Of a stretch of DNA of 51,126 nucleotides, positions 35,697 to 44,348 are shown piece by piece (the stretch's first letter is position 1; every line of letters starts with the position of its first letter). The stretch is from assembly GCF_008632125.1 (NCBI RefSeq), contig NZ_VWRN01000049.1:1-51126 (forward strand), read 5' to 3'. The stretch is from Cupriavidus cauae (GTDB taxonomy: Bacteria > Pseudomonadota > Gammaproteobacteria > Burkholderiales > Burkholderiaceae). The notes under the pieces were generated by a model. That model did not search any database. It was not told where the DNA came from and saw only the letters and a list, made by a program, of their open reading frames with translations. The position numbers and the translations under genes were made by a program.

Positions 35697-38600
35697 ATGT
35701 CCGAACAACGCCCCGTCCCACCCGCAGCCCCGCGCCGCAGGCCGTCCCGACCGCAGTCCGCACGCCAGTCCCAGGGTCCATCCCACGGCTCGTCCCAGGG
35801 CCCGACCGAAGACAAGTCCGAACGCCCGTCCGAACGCTCGTCCGAACGCAAGCCCGAGCGTCGCTCAGAAGGCCAGCCCGAACGTCGCCCCGACGGCCAG
35901 CCCGAACGTCGCCCCGACGGCCAGCCCGGACGTCGCTCCGACGGCCAGCCTCAACGTCGCCCCGAAGATCAGCCCGCACGTCGCCCCGAAGGCCAGCCTG
36001 CCGGTCAAGCCAGCCGCCGGTCGCCGCGCCGCACCGCGCCGGCCAATCCGCTGCCGCCGATCACCTTCCCCGAGGCGCTGCCCGTGTCGGCGCGGCGCGA
36101 CGAGATCGCGCGCGCGATCGAGCAGCACCAGGTGGTGATCGTCTCGGGCGAGACCGGTTCGGGCAAGACCACCCAGCTGCCGAAGATCTGTCTGTCGATC
36201 GGCCGCGGACCGGCACGCGCCGATGCCGCCGAGACTGCAGATGCCGCAGAGGGCAACGACGCTACCGAGACCGCCGATGCCCCGGAGGGCGGACGTACCG
36301 CCGGCGGCAAGGACGGCCAGGCCAGGCGCCAGGGCGGCCTGATCGGCCACACCCAGCCGCGCCGCATCGCCGCGACCTCGACCGCCAAGCGCATCGCGCA
36401 GGAGCTCGGTTCGCCGGTGGGCGAGCACGTCGGCTACCAGGTGCGCTTCAACGACACCATGTCGCCAGGCGCGTCGATCAAGCTGATGACCGACGGCATC
36501 CTGCTGGCCGAGACGCAGACCGATCCGCTGCTGCGCGCCTACGACACCATCATCATCGACGAGGCCCACGAACGCAGCCTCAACATCGATTTCCTGCTGG
36601 GCTACCTGAAGGAGATCCTGCCGCGCCGCCCGGACCTGAAGGTGATCATCACCTCGGCGACGATCGACGCGCAGCGTTTCGCCGAACATTTCGGCAGCGG
36701 CGGCAAGCCGGCGCCGGTGATCGAGGTCAGCGGGCGGCTGTATCCGGTCGAGATCCGCTATCGGCCGATCGCCGAGGACGGCGGCCGCGGCGACAAGGGG
36801 GCCGACAAGGGCGGCGACAAGGGGGCCGACAAGGGAACCGACAAGGGCAGCAGGTCGGGCGACGGTCCGTTCAAGTCCGCGCAGGCGCGCGAGCGCGACC
36901 TGTACGACGGCATCGTCGACGCGGTCGACGAGCTGAGCCGGCTCGGTCCCGGCGACGTGCTGGTGTTCCTGCCGGGAGAGCGCGAGATCCGCGAGGCCGC
37001 CGAGGCGCTGCGCAAGCACCATCCGCCCCACACCGAGATCCTGCCGCTGTTCGCGCGGCTGTCGGTGCAGGAGCAGGAGCGCGTGTTCAAGCCCTCCAAC
37101 GCGCGCCGCATCGTGCTGGCCACCAACGTCGCCGAGACCTCGCTGACGGTGCCCGGCATCCGCTATGTGGTCGACACGGGCCTCGCGCGCGTCAAGCGCT
37201 ATTCGTATCGCAACAAGGTCGAGCAGCTGCAGATCGAGCCGATCTCGCAGGCCGCCGCCAACCAGCGCGCCGGCCGCTGCGGCCGCGTCGCCGACGGCGT
37301 CTGCATCCGCCTCTACGACGAGGCCGATTTCGCCGCGCGCCCGCGCTTTACCGATCCCGAGATCCTGCGCTCGTCGCTGGCCGCGGTGATCCTGCGGATG
37401 AAGGCGCTGCGCCTCGGCGCGATCGAATCGTTTCCCTTCATCGAGCCGCCGCTGGGCCGCGCGATCGCCGACGGCTATCAGTTGCTGCAGGAGCTCGGCG
37501 CGGTCGACGAGGGCAATGCGCTGACCCCGCTGGGCCGCCAGCTCGCGCGCCTGCCGCTGGACCCGCGCGTGGCCCGCATGATCCTGGCCGCGCGCGACCA
37601 GCATTGCCTGCGTGAGATGCTGATCATCGCCAGCGCGCTGTCGGTGCAGGACCCGCGCGACCGGCCGCAGGAGGCACAGGAGGCCGCCGACCAGGCGCAC
37701 CGCAAGTTCATGGACGAACGCTCCGAATTCCTCGGCTGGGTCAAGCTGTGGAAGTGGTTCGAGGACGCGGTCGCGCACAAGAAGAGCAACCGCCAGCTGC
37801 AGGACCAGTGCCGCGCCAACTTCCTGTCGCACCTGCGGCTGCGCGAATGGCGCGACGTCCATTCGCAGCTGCTGACCACGGTCGCGGAGCAGGGCTGGAA
37901 GCTCAACGACAGCGAGCCGACCTACGAGCAGGTCCACAAGGCGCTGCTGACCGGCCTGCTCGGCAATATCGGCCAGAAGCTGGACGAGGCCGACGGCCGC
38001 GGCCGCGAGTACCTGGGCGCGCGCGGCATCAAGTTCCATCTGTGGCCCGGCTCGCTGGTGGCGCGCAAGATGGGCCGCTGGCTGGTGGCCGCCGAACTGG
38101 TCGAGACCAGCCGGCTGTTCGCCCGCACGCTGGCGCGCATCGAGCCGGACTGGCTCGAGCAGGTCGGCCGCCATCTGCTCAAGGTCAGCTGGAGCGATCC
38201 GCACTGGGAAAAGAAGGCCGGCCAGGTGCTGGCGATGGAGCGCGCCACGCTGTACGGGCTGACGGTCTACCAGCACCGGCGCGTGCACTACGGCCCGATG
38301 AATCCGCGGGAGGCGCGCGAACTGTTCATCCGCCGCGCGCTGGTCGAGGGCGAGTTCGATACGCGGCTGCCGTTCTTCGCGCACAACCAGCGCCTGGTCC
38401 GGGAAATCGAGAACCTCGAGCACAAGGCGCGCCGGCAGGACGTGCTGGTCGACGACGAGCTGATCTACGCCTTCTACGACCGCCACATCCCGGCCGACAT
38501 CCATCAGCAGACCAGCTTCGAGCAGTGGTACCAGGCCGAGAGCGCGCGCGACCGCAAGCTGCTGTACCTGAACCGCGAAGAGCTGATGCGGCACGAGGCG

Positions 38601-39995
38601 GCCGGCATCACCACCGACCTGTTCCCGAAGACGCTGAACGTCGCCGGCGTCGACATGGGCTTGAGCTACCACTTCGAGCCCGGCAGCCATCGCGACGGCG
38701 TCACGCTGACGGTGCCGCTGTACGCGCTGAACCAGATCCGGCCCGAACGCGCCGACTGGCTGGTGCCGGGCATGATCAAGGAGAAGGTGCACCTGCTGCT
38801 CAAGTCGCTGCCGCAGAAGCTGCGCCGCCATTGCGTGCCGCTGCCCGACTATGCCGCGGGCTTCGTCGAGCGCCGGCCGTTCGCCGAAGGCGAGCTGATC
38901 GACGTGCTGATCGCCGATATCCGCGAGCAGACCGGCACCATGATCCGGCGCGCGGACTTCAAGCTGGAGACGCTGCCGGCCCACCACTTCATGAACTTCA
39001 AGGTGGTCGACGAGCACGGCCGCCAGCTCGACATGGGCCGCAACCTGGCCCAGCTGCGCGCCGAGCTCGGCGGGCAGGCGCAGCAGTCGTTCCAGAGCCT
39101 GGTCGCGCGCGAGGCGCCGGTCGCCGAGGCGGGGCAATACGAAGGGCTGACCGGCTGGACCTTCGGCGAGCTGCCCGAGCTGCTGGAGATCCGCAAGGGC
39201 AACCGCACGCTGTTCGGCTATCCGGCGCTGGTCGATCGCGACACCCACTGCGACGTCGAGGTGTTCGACGACCCGCAGGAGGCCGAGCGGCTGCACCACG
39301 CCGGGCTGCGGCGGCTGTTCGCGCTGCAGCTGCGCGAGCAGGTCAAGTTCGTGCAGAAGAACATCCCCGGCCTGTCGCAGATGGCGATGCAGTACATGAC
39401 GCTGGGCACGCAGGACATGCTGCGCGACCAGATCGTGACGCTGGCGCTGGAGCGCGCCTGCATGCAGGCGCCGCTGCCGCGCAACGAGGCCGAGTTCGCC
39501 GCGCGCAAGGAGGAGGGCCGCGGGCGGCTCGGCCTGCTGTCGCAGGAGATCGCCCGGCTGGCCGGCACCATCCTGGCCGAATACGCGGCGCTGCCGCGCA
39601 AGCTGCTGCAGGCCAAGCCCTTCGCCGCCGCGCATGCCGACATGCAGGCCCAGCTGTCGCAGCTGATGGGCAAGCATTTCCTCAGCGAGACCCCCTACGA
39701 CAGGCTGGTGCATTTCCCGCGCTATCTGAAGGGCATCGCGATGCGGATCGACAAGCTCAAGGGCGATCCGGCCCGGGATACCCAGCGGCAGCAGGAGATG
39801 GCGCCGCTGCTGCAGCAGTGGCAACGCGCGGACAAGCAGCGGCGGCAGGCCCGGGGCGGCGAGGATGCCCGGCTGGAGGAATTCCGCTGGATGCTGGAGG
39901 AGCTGCGCATCGCGCTGTTCGCGCAGGAATTGCGAACGCCGGTGCCGATGTCTGTCAAGCGTCTGCAGAAGGTGTGGGAGTCGATGCAACGGTAG
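35697..39995 (+). CDS. hrpA: ATP-dependent RNA helicase HrpA (DEAH box) with repeat insertions
   Basis: DEAH helicase of 1432 residues; in E. coli the protein helps to resolve stalled ribosomes. Motif I GETGSGKT is at 151-158, motif II DEAH at 288-291, motif III SAT at 320-322, with HA2, OB-fold and the HrpA-specific C-terminal region following. Three low-complexity additions are unusual: an N-terminal tail with a GQPERRPD octapeptide repeated about five times (59-100), an Ala/Glu/Asp insertion between motifs I and Ia (172-213) and a Gly-Asp-Lys/Ala-Asp-Lys insertion (362-390). They probably loop out from the core. ATG at 35697 lacks a Shine-Dalgarno sequence; see the shared -10. Confidence 0.95.
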   Translation: MSEQRPVPPAAPRRRPSRPQSARQSQGPSHGSSQGPTEDKSERPSERSSERKPERRSEGQPERRPDGQPERRPDGQPGRRSDGQPQRRPEDQPARRPEGQPAGQASRRSPRRTAPANPLPPITFPEALPVSARRDEIARAIEQHQVVIVSGETGSGKTTQLPKICLSIGRGPARADAAETADAAEGNDATETADAPEGGRTAGGKDGQARRQGGLIGHTQPRRIAATSTAKRIAQELGSPVGEHVGYQVRFNDTMSPGASIKLMTDGILLAETQTDPLLRAYDTIIIDEAHERSLNIDFLLGYLKEILPRRPDLKVIITSATIDAQRFAEHFGSGGKPAPVIEVSGRLYPVEIRYRPIAEDGGRGDKGADKGGDKGADKGTDKGSRSGDGPFKSAQARERDLYDGIVDAVDELSRLGPGDVLVFLPGEREIREAAEALRKHHPPHTEILPLFARLSVQEQERVFKPSNARRIVLATNVAETSLTVPGIRYVVDTGLARVKRYSYRNKVEQLQIEPISQAAANQRAGRCGRVADGVCIRLYDEADFAARPRFTDPEILRSSLAAVILRMKALRLGAIESFPFIEPPLGRAIADGYQLLQELGAVDEGNALTPLGRQLARLPLDPRVARMILAARDQHCLREMLIIASALSVQDPRDRPQEAQEAADQAHRKFMDERSEFLGWVKLWKWFEDAVAHKKSNRQLQDQCRANFLSHLRLREWRDVHSQLLTTVAEQGWKLNDSEPTYEQVHKALLTGLLGNIGQKLDEADGRGREYLGARGIKFHLWPGSLVARKMGRWLVAAELVETSRLFARTLARIEPDWLEQVGRHLLKVSWSDPHWEKKAGQVLAMERATLYGLTVYQHRRVHYGPMNPREARELFIRRALVEGEFDTRLPFFAHNQRLVREIENLEHKARRQDVLVDDELIYAFYDRHIPADIHQQTSFEQWYQAESARDRKLLYLNREELMRHEAAGITTDLFPKTLNVAGVDMGLSYHFEPGSHRDGVTLTVPLYALNQIRPERADWLVPGMIKEKVHLLLKSLPQKLRRHCVPLPDYAAGFVERRPFAEGELIDVLIADIREQTGTMIRRADFKLETLPAHHFMNFKVVDEHGRQLDMGRNLAQLRAELGGQAQQSFQSLVAREAPVAEAGQYEGLTGWTFGELPELLEIRKGNRTLFGYPALVDRDTHCDVEVFDDPQEAERLHHAGLRRLFALQLREQVKFVQKNIPGLSQMAMQYMTLGTQDMLRDQIVTLALERACMQAPLPRNEAEFAARKEEGRGRLGLLSQEIARLAGTILAEYAALPRKLLQAKPFAAAHADMQAQLSQLMGKHFLSETPYDRLVHFPRYLKGIAMRIDKLKGDPARDTQRQQEMAPLLQQWQRADKQRRQARGGEDARLEEFRWMLEELRIALFAQELRTPVPMSVKRLQKVWESMQR
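35868..35996 (+). repeat. 24-bp tandem repeat in hrpA
   Basis: About five copies of a 24-bp unit encode GQPERRPD and close variants. The unit length keeps the frame, so copy-number change would alter only the tail length of HrpA. Confidence 0.85.
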
Positions 39996-40051
39996 GACGG
40001 CCTGCGCACGATTTTGGCGCGTCCGGTCATCGAAACGGTGGGGCTCGACGT

Positions 40052-40057
40052 TAGAAT
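40052..40057 (+). promoter_or_regulatory. Candidate -10 box (TAGAAT) for the 40253-43117 operon
   Basis: TTAGAAT lies 196 bases before the first gene, in the only sizeable gap ahead of the three genes. The long leader carries repeats of TCGATTCCTTGTTCGA type near 40172-40200. Confidence 0.35.
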
Positions 40058-40252
40058 GCGTGGGCCTTGGCGGTCGCATGAGCGGCCGCCTGGACGGCCG
40101 GTCAGGCGGGCGCGCTTTGGAGCGAGATTCCCGGCCGGACCCCCGCCGTTCCACCCGTTCCGTTTCCTTGCTCGATTCCTGTTCGATTCCTTGTTCGAAC
40201 CCTTCCGCCGACCGTCCAGAACGGTCCGCCAACCGTTCCGTTCGCCCTGCAT

Positions 40253-41233
40253 ATGCCCGCCTTTCGCCGTGTCGTCGCTGCCTGTTTCACCTGGGCCTGT
40301 CTTGGCGCGGCGGCGCTTCCAGCCCACGCCGAAGTGGTCGTGGTGCTCAATTCGGGTGATGCAACCGTAACCCTGATCGACCGCGACAGCCAGAAGGTGC
40401 TGGAGACCTTTCCGGTCGGCAAGGAGCCCCACCACCTGATCGCCACGCCGGACGACCGCTCGCTGATCGTCGCCAACGCGGTCGGCAACGACCTGGTCTT
40501 CCTCGATCCGGTCAGCGGGCGGGTCCAGCAGCGCGTGCCGGACATCGACGACCCGTATCACATCGGCTTCTCGCCGGACCAGAAATGGTTCGTGGTCACC
40601 GGCAACCGGCTCGACCGCGTCGACCTGTACCGCTGGGACGGGCGCGCGCTGAAGGCGGCCAGGCAGCTGCCGCTGGGCCGCACCCCCAGCCATATCGCCT
40701 TCACCGCCGACAGCCGCATCGCCTTCGTGACGCTGCAGGACTCGAACGAGGTGGCGGCGATCGACCTGCCGACGCAGACGCTGCTGTGGCGCATGGAGGC
40801 CGGCTCGGCGCCGGCCGGCATCTGGCTGACGCCGGACCAGCGCTATCTGCTGGTCGGCATGACCGGCGCCGACTATGTCGCCGTGATCGACTGGCGCACC
40901 CGCGCGGTGGTCAAGCAGATCCAGACCGGCAAGGGCGCGCACAACTTCCGCGCGCTCGGCGACAAGCGCCATCTGCTGCTGACCAACCGGGTCTCGGGGA
41001 CCATCAGCATCCTGGACCAGCAGACGCTGACCAAGGTCGGCGACATCACCGGCCTGCCGCCGGGGCCGGACGACATGGAGCTGGCCGCCGACGGCAAGAC
41101 GCTGTGGGTGACCTTCCGCTGGGCGCGTTCGGTCGGCGTGATCGACGTGCCGAGCCGCAAGCTGGTCAAGACCATCCGCGTCGGCCGCTCGCCGCACGGC
41201 ATCTATTTCCGCACGCGGGCGCCGCTGTATTGA
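40253..41233 (+). CDS. Exported YVTN-type beta-propeller protein
   Basis: A 326-residue protein with a signal peptide cleaved after PAHA (about residue 26) and seven or so YVTN/40-residue propeller repeats (for example TVTLIDRDSQKVLETFPVGKEPHHL). Such proteins bind surfaces or redox partners, but no catalytic residues can be named. It starts a tight plus-strand operon: 10 bases to the deacetylase gene, whose stop overlaps the hydroxylase start. A periplasmic scaffold or sensor is a guess. Confidence 0.85.
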   Translation: MPAFRRVVAACFTWACLGAAALPAHAEVVVVLNSGDATVTLIDRDSQKVLETFPVGKEPHHLIATPDDRSLIVANAVGNDLVFLDPVSGRVQQRVPDIDDPYHIGFSPDQKWFVVTGNRLDRVDLYRWDGRALKAARQLPLGRTPSHIAFTADSRIAFVTLQDSNEVAAIDLPTQTLLWRMEAGSAPAGIWLTPDQRYLLVGMTGADYVAVIDWRTRAVVKQIQTGKGAHNFRALGDKRHLLLTNRVSGTISILDQQTLTKVGDITGLPPGPDDMELAADGKTLWVTFRWARSVGVIDVPSRKLVKTIRVGRSPHGIYFRTRAPLY

Positions 41234-41243
41234 CGAGGGCGGC

Positions 41244-42143
41244 ATGAGGCTCGGTAACGCGCATTCCCCGGCAACCCTGGCGGTTTGCCCGTCTCTGCCG
41301 CCGCTGGGAGAGGGAAGATCGGTGGGCACAGGCCAGCGGCTGGCGCGAGTGCTGCTGGCCGCGCTGACCGCGCTGGCTTGCGCCGCCTCGCCACCCGCCC
41401 ATGCCGCCCCCGACGACTGCCGCGCCGGCACCCTGTACCTGACCTTCGACACCGGCAGCATGAGCCAGGCGCAGCTGATCGCCGACGTGCTGCGCCGCCA
41501 GCGCGTGCGCGCGACCTTCTTCCTCGCCAACGAGCCGACCGTGCGCGGCGACCATTCGCTTGACGCGGGCTGGGCGCCGTACTGGAAGGCGCTGGCCGCC
41601 GACGGCCATGCGTTCGGCTCGCATACCTTCGATCACGTGTACCTGCGCAGCACGCGCGGCGGCAAGGTCGTGATGCGGCCGCAGTTCGGCCCCAGGGCCG
41701 GCCAGGACATCGCGATGGACCAGTCCGCCTTCTGCGCCGAGCTGGACCGCAGCGCCGCGGCGCTGCGGCGGCTGGCCGGCGTCGGCATGGCGCCGCTGTG
41801 GCGTGCGCCGGGCGGCCGCACCGCGCCGCAGACGCTGGCCTGGGCGCGCCAATGCGGCTATCGCCATGTCGGCTGGGCGCAGGCGGGCTTTCTCGGCGAC
41901 GAACTCGACTCCGACCGCTATCCGAACACGGCGCTGCTGAACCGGGCGCTGCGCGACCTGCGCGACGGCGATATCGCGATGGCGCATCTGGGCATCTGGT
42001 CGCGCCGCGATCCGTGGGCGCCGGCCGTGCTGGAGCCGCTGATCGAGGGGCTGCGCCGCAAGGGCTTCTGCTTCGCCACGCTGCGCGAGCATCCGGACTA
42101 CCGCTCGGCCAGGCCGGCCGGCGCCAGGGGAGGGCCCAACTGA
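41244..42143 (+). CDS. NodB-like polysaccharide deacetylase
   Basis: A 299-residue exported CE4-type protein. Motif 1 reads LTFDTG rather than LTFDDG, so the second Asp that normally binds the metal is Thr; motif 2 GSHTFDH keeps both metal histidines, and WRAPGGR matches motif 3. The N-terminus from the first ATG contains a segment (CPSLPPLGEGR) translated from a REP-like palindrome; a GTG at 41322 with GAGAGGG upstream would instead give a normal signal peptide starting MGTGQRLARVLLAAL and ending PAHA, and may be the real start. The stop overlaps the next start as TGATG. Confidence 0.85.
   Translation: MRLGNAHSPATLAVCPSLPPLGEGRSVGTGQRLARVLLAALTALACAASPPAHAAPDDCRAGTLYLTFDTGSMSQAQLIADVLRRQRVRATFFLANEPTVRGDHSLDAGWAPYWKALAADGHAFGSHTFDHVYLRSTRGGKVVMRPQFGPRAGQDIAMDQSAFCAELDRSAAALRRLAGVGMAPLWRAPGGRTAPQTLAWARQCGYRHVGWAQAGFLGDELDSDRYPNTALLNRALRDLRDGDIAMAHLGIWSRRDPWAPAVLEPLIEGLRRKGFCFATLREHPDYRSARPAGARGGPN
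41288..41314. repeat. REP-like palindromic element, copy D, at the deacetylase N-terminus
   Basis: GTCTCTGCCGCC and GCTGGGAGAGGG arms match the other elements of the window. It overlaps the predicted first 26 codons of the deacetylase gene. Confidence 0.45.
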
Positions 42144-43117
42144 TGCTGCAGACATTGGACGCCTGGCTCGGCGATCTCGAGGGCGCGCTGTTCCAGCACG
42201 TGGTGCTGCCGGTGGTCTACGCGCTCGGCCTCGGCGGCTATGCCGAGGACGCCTTCACCGGCACCGAATGGCTGGTGGTCGGGTTGCTTCAGCTCACGGT
42301 GATGGTGGCGCTGCTGTGGCCGCTGGAGCGGCTGCGTCCGGTCGAGCCGGTCACCGATCGCGCGGCGATCCGCACCGACATGCTCTACACGATGATCCAC
42401 CGGCTCGGCCTGTTCCGGCTGGTGCTGTTCTTCACGCTCGATCCGGTGGTCGACGCGATCGAAGGACGCCTGCACCTGGCCGGCTGGCAGCGGATCAATG
42501 TCGAGGACTGGTGGCCGGGGGTCACCAGCGAGCCGCTGGTCAGCTTCCTGGTCTATCTGCTGCTGTTCGATCTGCTCGGCTACTGGTATCACCGCCTGTC
42601 GCATACCGTGCGCTGGTGGTGGTGCCTGCATGCGGTCCATCACAGCCAGCGCCAGATGACGCTGTGGAGCGACAACCGCAACCACCTGCTCGACGATCTG
42701 CTGCGCAGCCTGGTGTTCGCGGTGACCGCGCTGGCGATCGGCGTCGAGCCGTCGCAGTTCCTGCTGCTGGTGGCGCTGTCGCAGCTGATGCAGAGCCTGC
42801 AGCATGCCAACGTGCGGCTGCATTTCGGCCGCATCGGCGAGCGCCTGCTGGTGTCGCCGCGCTTTCATCGCACGCACCATGCGATCGGCATCGGGCACGA
42901 GGCGCACGGACAGCCGGCGCGGCTGGGCGGCTGCAACTACGGCGTGCTGTTCCCCTGGTGGGACATGCTGTTCGGCACCGCCCGCTTCGTCGACGACTAC
43001 CAGCCCACCGGCATCCGCGACCAGCTGCCGCCGCCGGCCGGACGCGGGCGCGACTACGGCGCCGGCCTGCTGCAGCAGCAGTGGTACGGCATCAAGCGCT
43101 GGTTCCGGCGGGCCTAG
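42143..43117 (+). CDS. Fatty acid hydroxylase / sterol desaturase family membrane protein
   Basis: A 324-residue di-iron membrane oxygenase with about four to six hydrophobic segments. The histidine boxes are HRLSH (150-154), HAVHH (163-167) and HRTHH (242-246). Family members hydroxylate or desaturate lipids; in bacteria the substrate is often a fatty acid or hopanoid. The start overlaps the deacetylase stop (TGATG), with AGGGGAGGG upstream. Context does not reveal the lipid. It is followed by a tandem repeat and the EI24 gene. Confidence 0.88.
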   Translation: MLQTLDAWLGDLEGALFQHVVLPVVYALGLGGYAEDAFTGTEWLVVGLLQLTVMVALLWPLERLRPVEPVTDRAAIRTDMLYTMIHRLGLFRLVLFFTLDPVVDAIEGRLHLAGWQRINVEDWWPGVTSEPLVSFLVYLLLFDLLGYWYHRLSHTVRWWWCLHAVHHSQRQMTLWSDNRNHLLDDLLRSLVFAVTALAIGVEPSQFLLLVALSQLMQSLQHANVRLHFGRIGERLLVSPRFHRTHHAIGIGHEAHGQPARLGGCNYGVLFPWWDMLFGTARFVDDYQPTGIRDQLPPPAGRGRDYGAGLLQQQWYGIKRWFRRA

Positions 43118-43462
43118 GCGGTGGCCGCGGCCGTCTCCCCGCGGAGATCGCCGCCACGGAGATCGCCGCCACGGAGTTCGCCGCCATGGAATTCGCCGCC
43201 ATGGAATTCGCCGCCATGGAATTCGCCGGCGCGGAGGTCGCTGCACGGACGTCGTCTGCGCGGACGATGCCGCTCCGACACGATGCGTTGCCGGCACGTG
43301 TGCTAGTCTGTCCCACCTGAATCGCCCCGATGGCGAGCCGCTGCCGCGCCGCCGCGCGCGGCGCGCGCCGCCCGACCTGGACGGTTGACCGGGGCGTCCG
43401 ACCTGATCGACCGACCCGGTCGGCGGACCCGCAGCCGCTCCGTCTCCACCTTCGCATTACGC
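43118..43462. other. Intergenic region with tandem repeat before the EI24 gene
   Basis: Apart from the 15-bp repeat, TGC-TAGTCT at 43301-43309 is a weak extended -10 candidate for the EI24 gene. No gene is supported. Confidence 0.5.
43141..43245. repeat. 15-bp tandem repeat, seven units
   Basis: Seven units of the type ATGGAATTCGCCGCC; units four to six are nearly identical and the outer units more degenerate. They begin 23 bases after the hydroxylase stop. Open frames on both strands read through them (EFAAM-type or NSMAA-type repeats) but have no other support. Confidence 0.9.
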
Positions 43463-44335
43463 ATGAACGACCTCGTCCGCTCCTTCGTCCGCGCGCTGAT
43501 CAGCCAGCTGCATCCGCGCATGCTGGCGCTGACCGTGATTCCCTTCGTGCTGGCCACCGTGTTCTGGGGCGGCCTGCTGTATTTCACCTGGGATCCGGTG
43601 ATGACCGCCGCGCGCGGCTTCCTCGAAACCTCGATCTTTACCAGCTGGATCTACGGCGCGCTTGACTGGTTCGGCCTGTCGTCGCTGCGCGCGGTGGTGG
43701 CGCCGCTGTTCGTGGTCGCGCTGACGATTCCGTTGGCGGTGGCCTCGCTGCTGCTGTTCATCGGCCTGTGGTCGGTGCCCGCGGCGGTGCGTTTCCTCGA
43801 GCGCAGCTATCCGGAACTGGCCAAGAGCAAGGGCGGCAGCGTGCTGGGCAGCGTCTGGCATTCGCTGTCGAGCACCGGCGTGTTCCTGCTGCTGGTGCTG
43901 ATCTCGCTGCCGCTGTGGCTGGTGCCGCCGTTCTTCGCGCTGGTCCCGCCGCTGCTGTGGGGCTGGCTGACCTATCGCGTGATGACCTACGACGCGCTGG
44001 CCGACCATGCCAGCGCCGACGAGCGCAAGGCCATCATGCGGCGCCACCGGATGCCGCTGCTGATCATCGGCGTGGTGGTCGGCCTGCTGGGCTCGGCACC
44101 GACGCTGCTGTGGGTGTCCTCGGCGGCGATCATCTTCCTGTTTCCGTTCGTGCTGGCCGGCGCGCTGTGGCTCTACGCGCTGATCTTCATCTTCTCGGCG
44201 CTGTGGTTCGGCCACTACTGCCTGCATGCGCTCGGGCAGCTGCGCGCCGAGCGGCAATCGGTGGCGCCGCCGCCGGCCGGGCCGGACGTCATTGAACTGG
44301 CGCCGTCTGACGTGCGCCGCATCGAATCATCCTGA
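43463..44335 (+). CDS. EI24 domain-containing membrane protein
   Basis: A 290-residue protein with about five to six membrane segments, such as MLALTVIPFVLATVFWGGLLYF and VFLLLVLISLPLWLVPPFF. EI24/CysZ-like bacterial proteins include the sulfate importer CysZ, so anion transport is one possibility, but I see no decisive residue. The ATG at 43463 gives the conserved MNDLVRSFVRAL; a TTG at 43385 is rejected. The CinA-like gene follows after 13 bases. Confidence 0.82.
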   Translation: MNDLVRSFVRALISQLHPRMLALTVIPFVLATVFWGGLLYFTWDPVMTAARGFLETSIFTSWIYGALDWFGLSSLRAVVAPLFVVALTIPLAVASLLLFIGLWSVPAAVRFLERSYPELAKSKGGSVLGSVWHSLSSTGVFLLLVLISLPLWLVPPFFALVPPLLWGWLTYRVMTYDALADHASADERKAIMRRHRMPLLIIGVVVGLLGSAPTLLWVSSAAIIFLFPFVLAGALWLYALIFIFSALWFGHYCLHALGQLRAERQSVAPPPAGPDVIELAPSDVRRIESS

Positions 44336-44348
44336 AAAGAGGGGCATC

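Noticed and set aside
35865..40232. A 1455-codon open frame on the minus strand opposite hrpA
   Set aside because: It is a mirror frame of a GC-rich gene; its translation is rich in Arg, Leu, His and Gln with no domain, while the plus strand encodes a clear helicase.
43092..43457. Minus-strand frame with NSMAA repeats near the 15-bp array
   Set aside because: The apparent protein repeats come only from the DNA repeat; no flanking conserved sequence is present.
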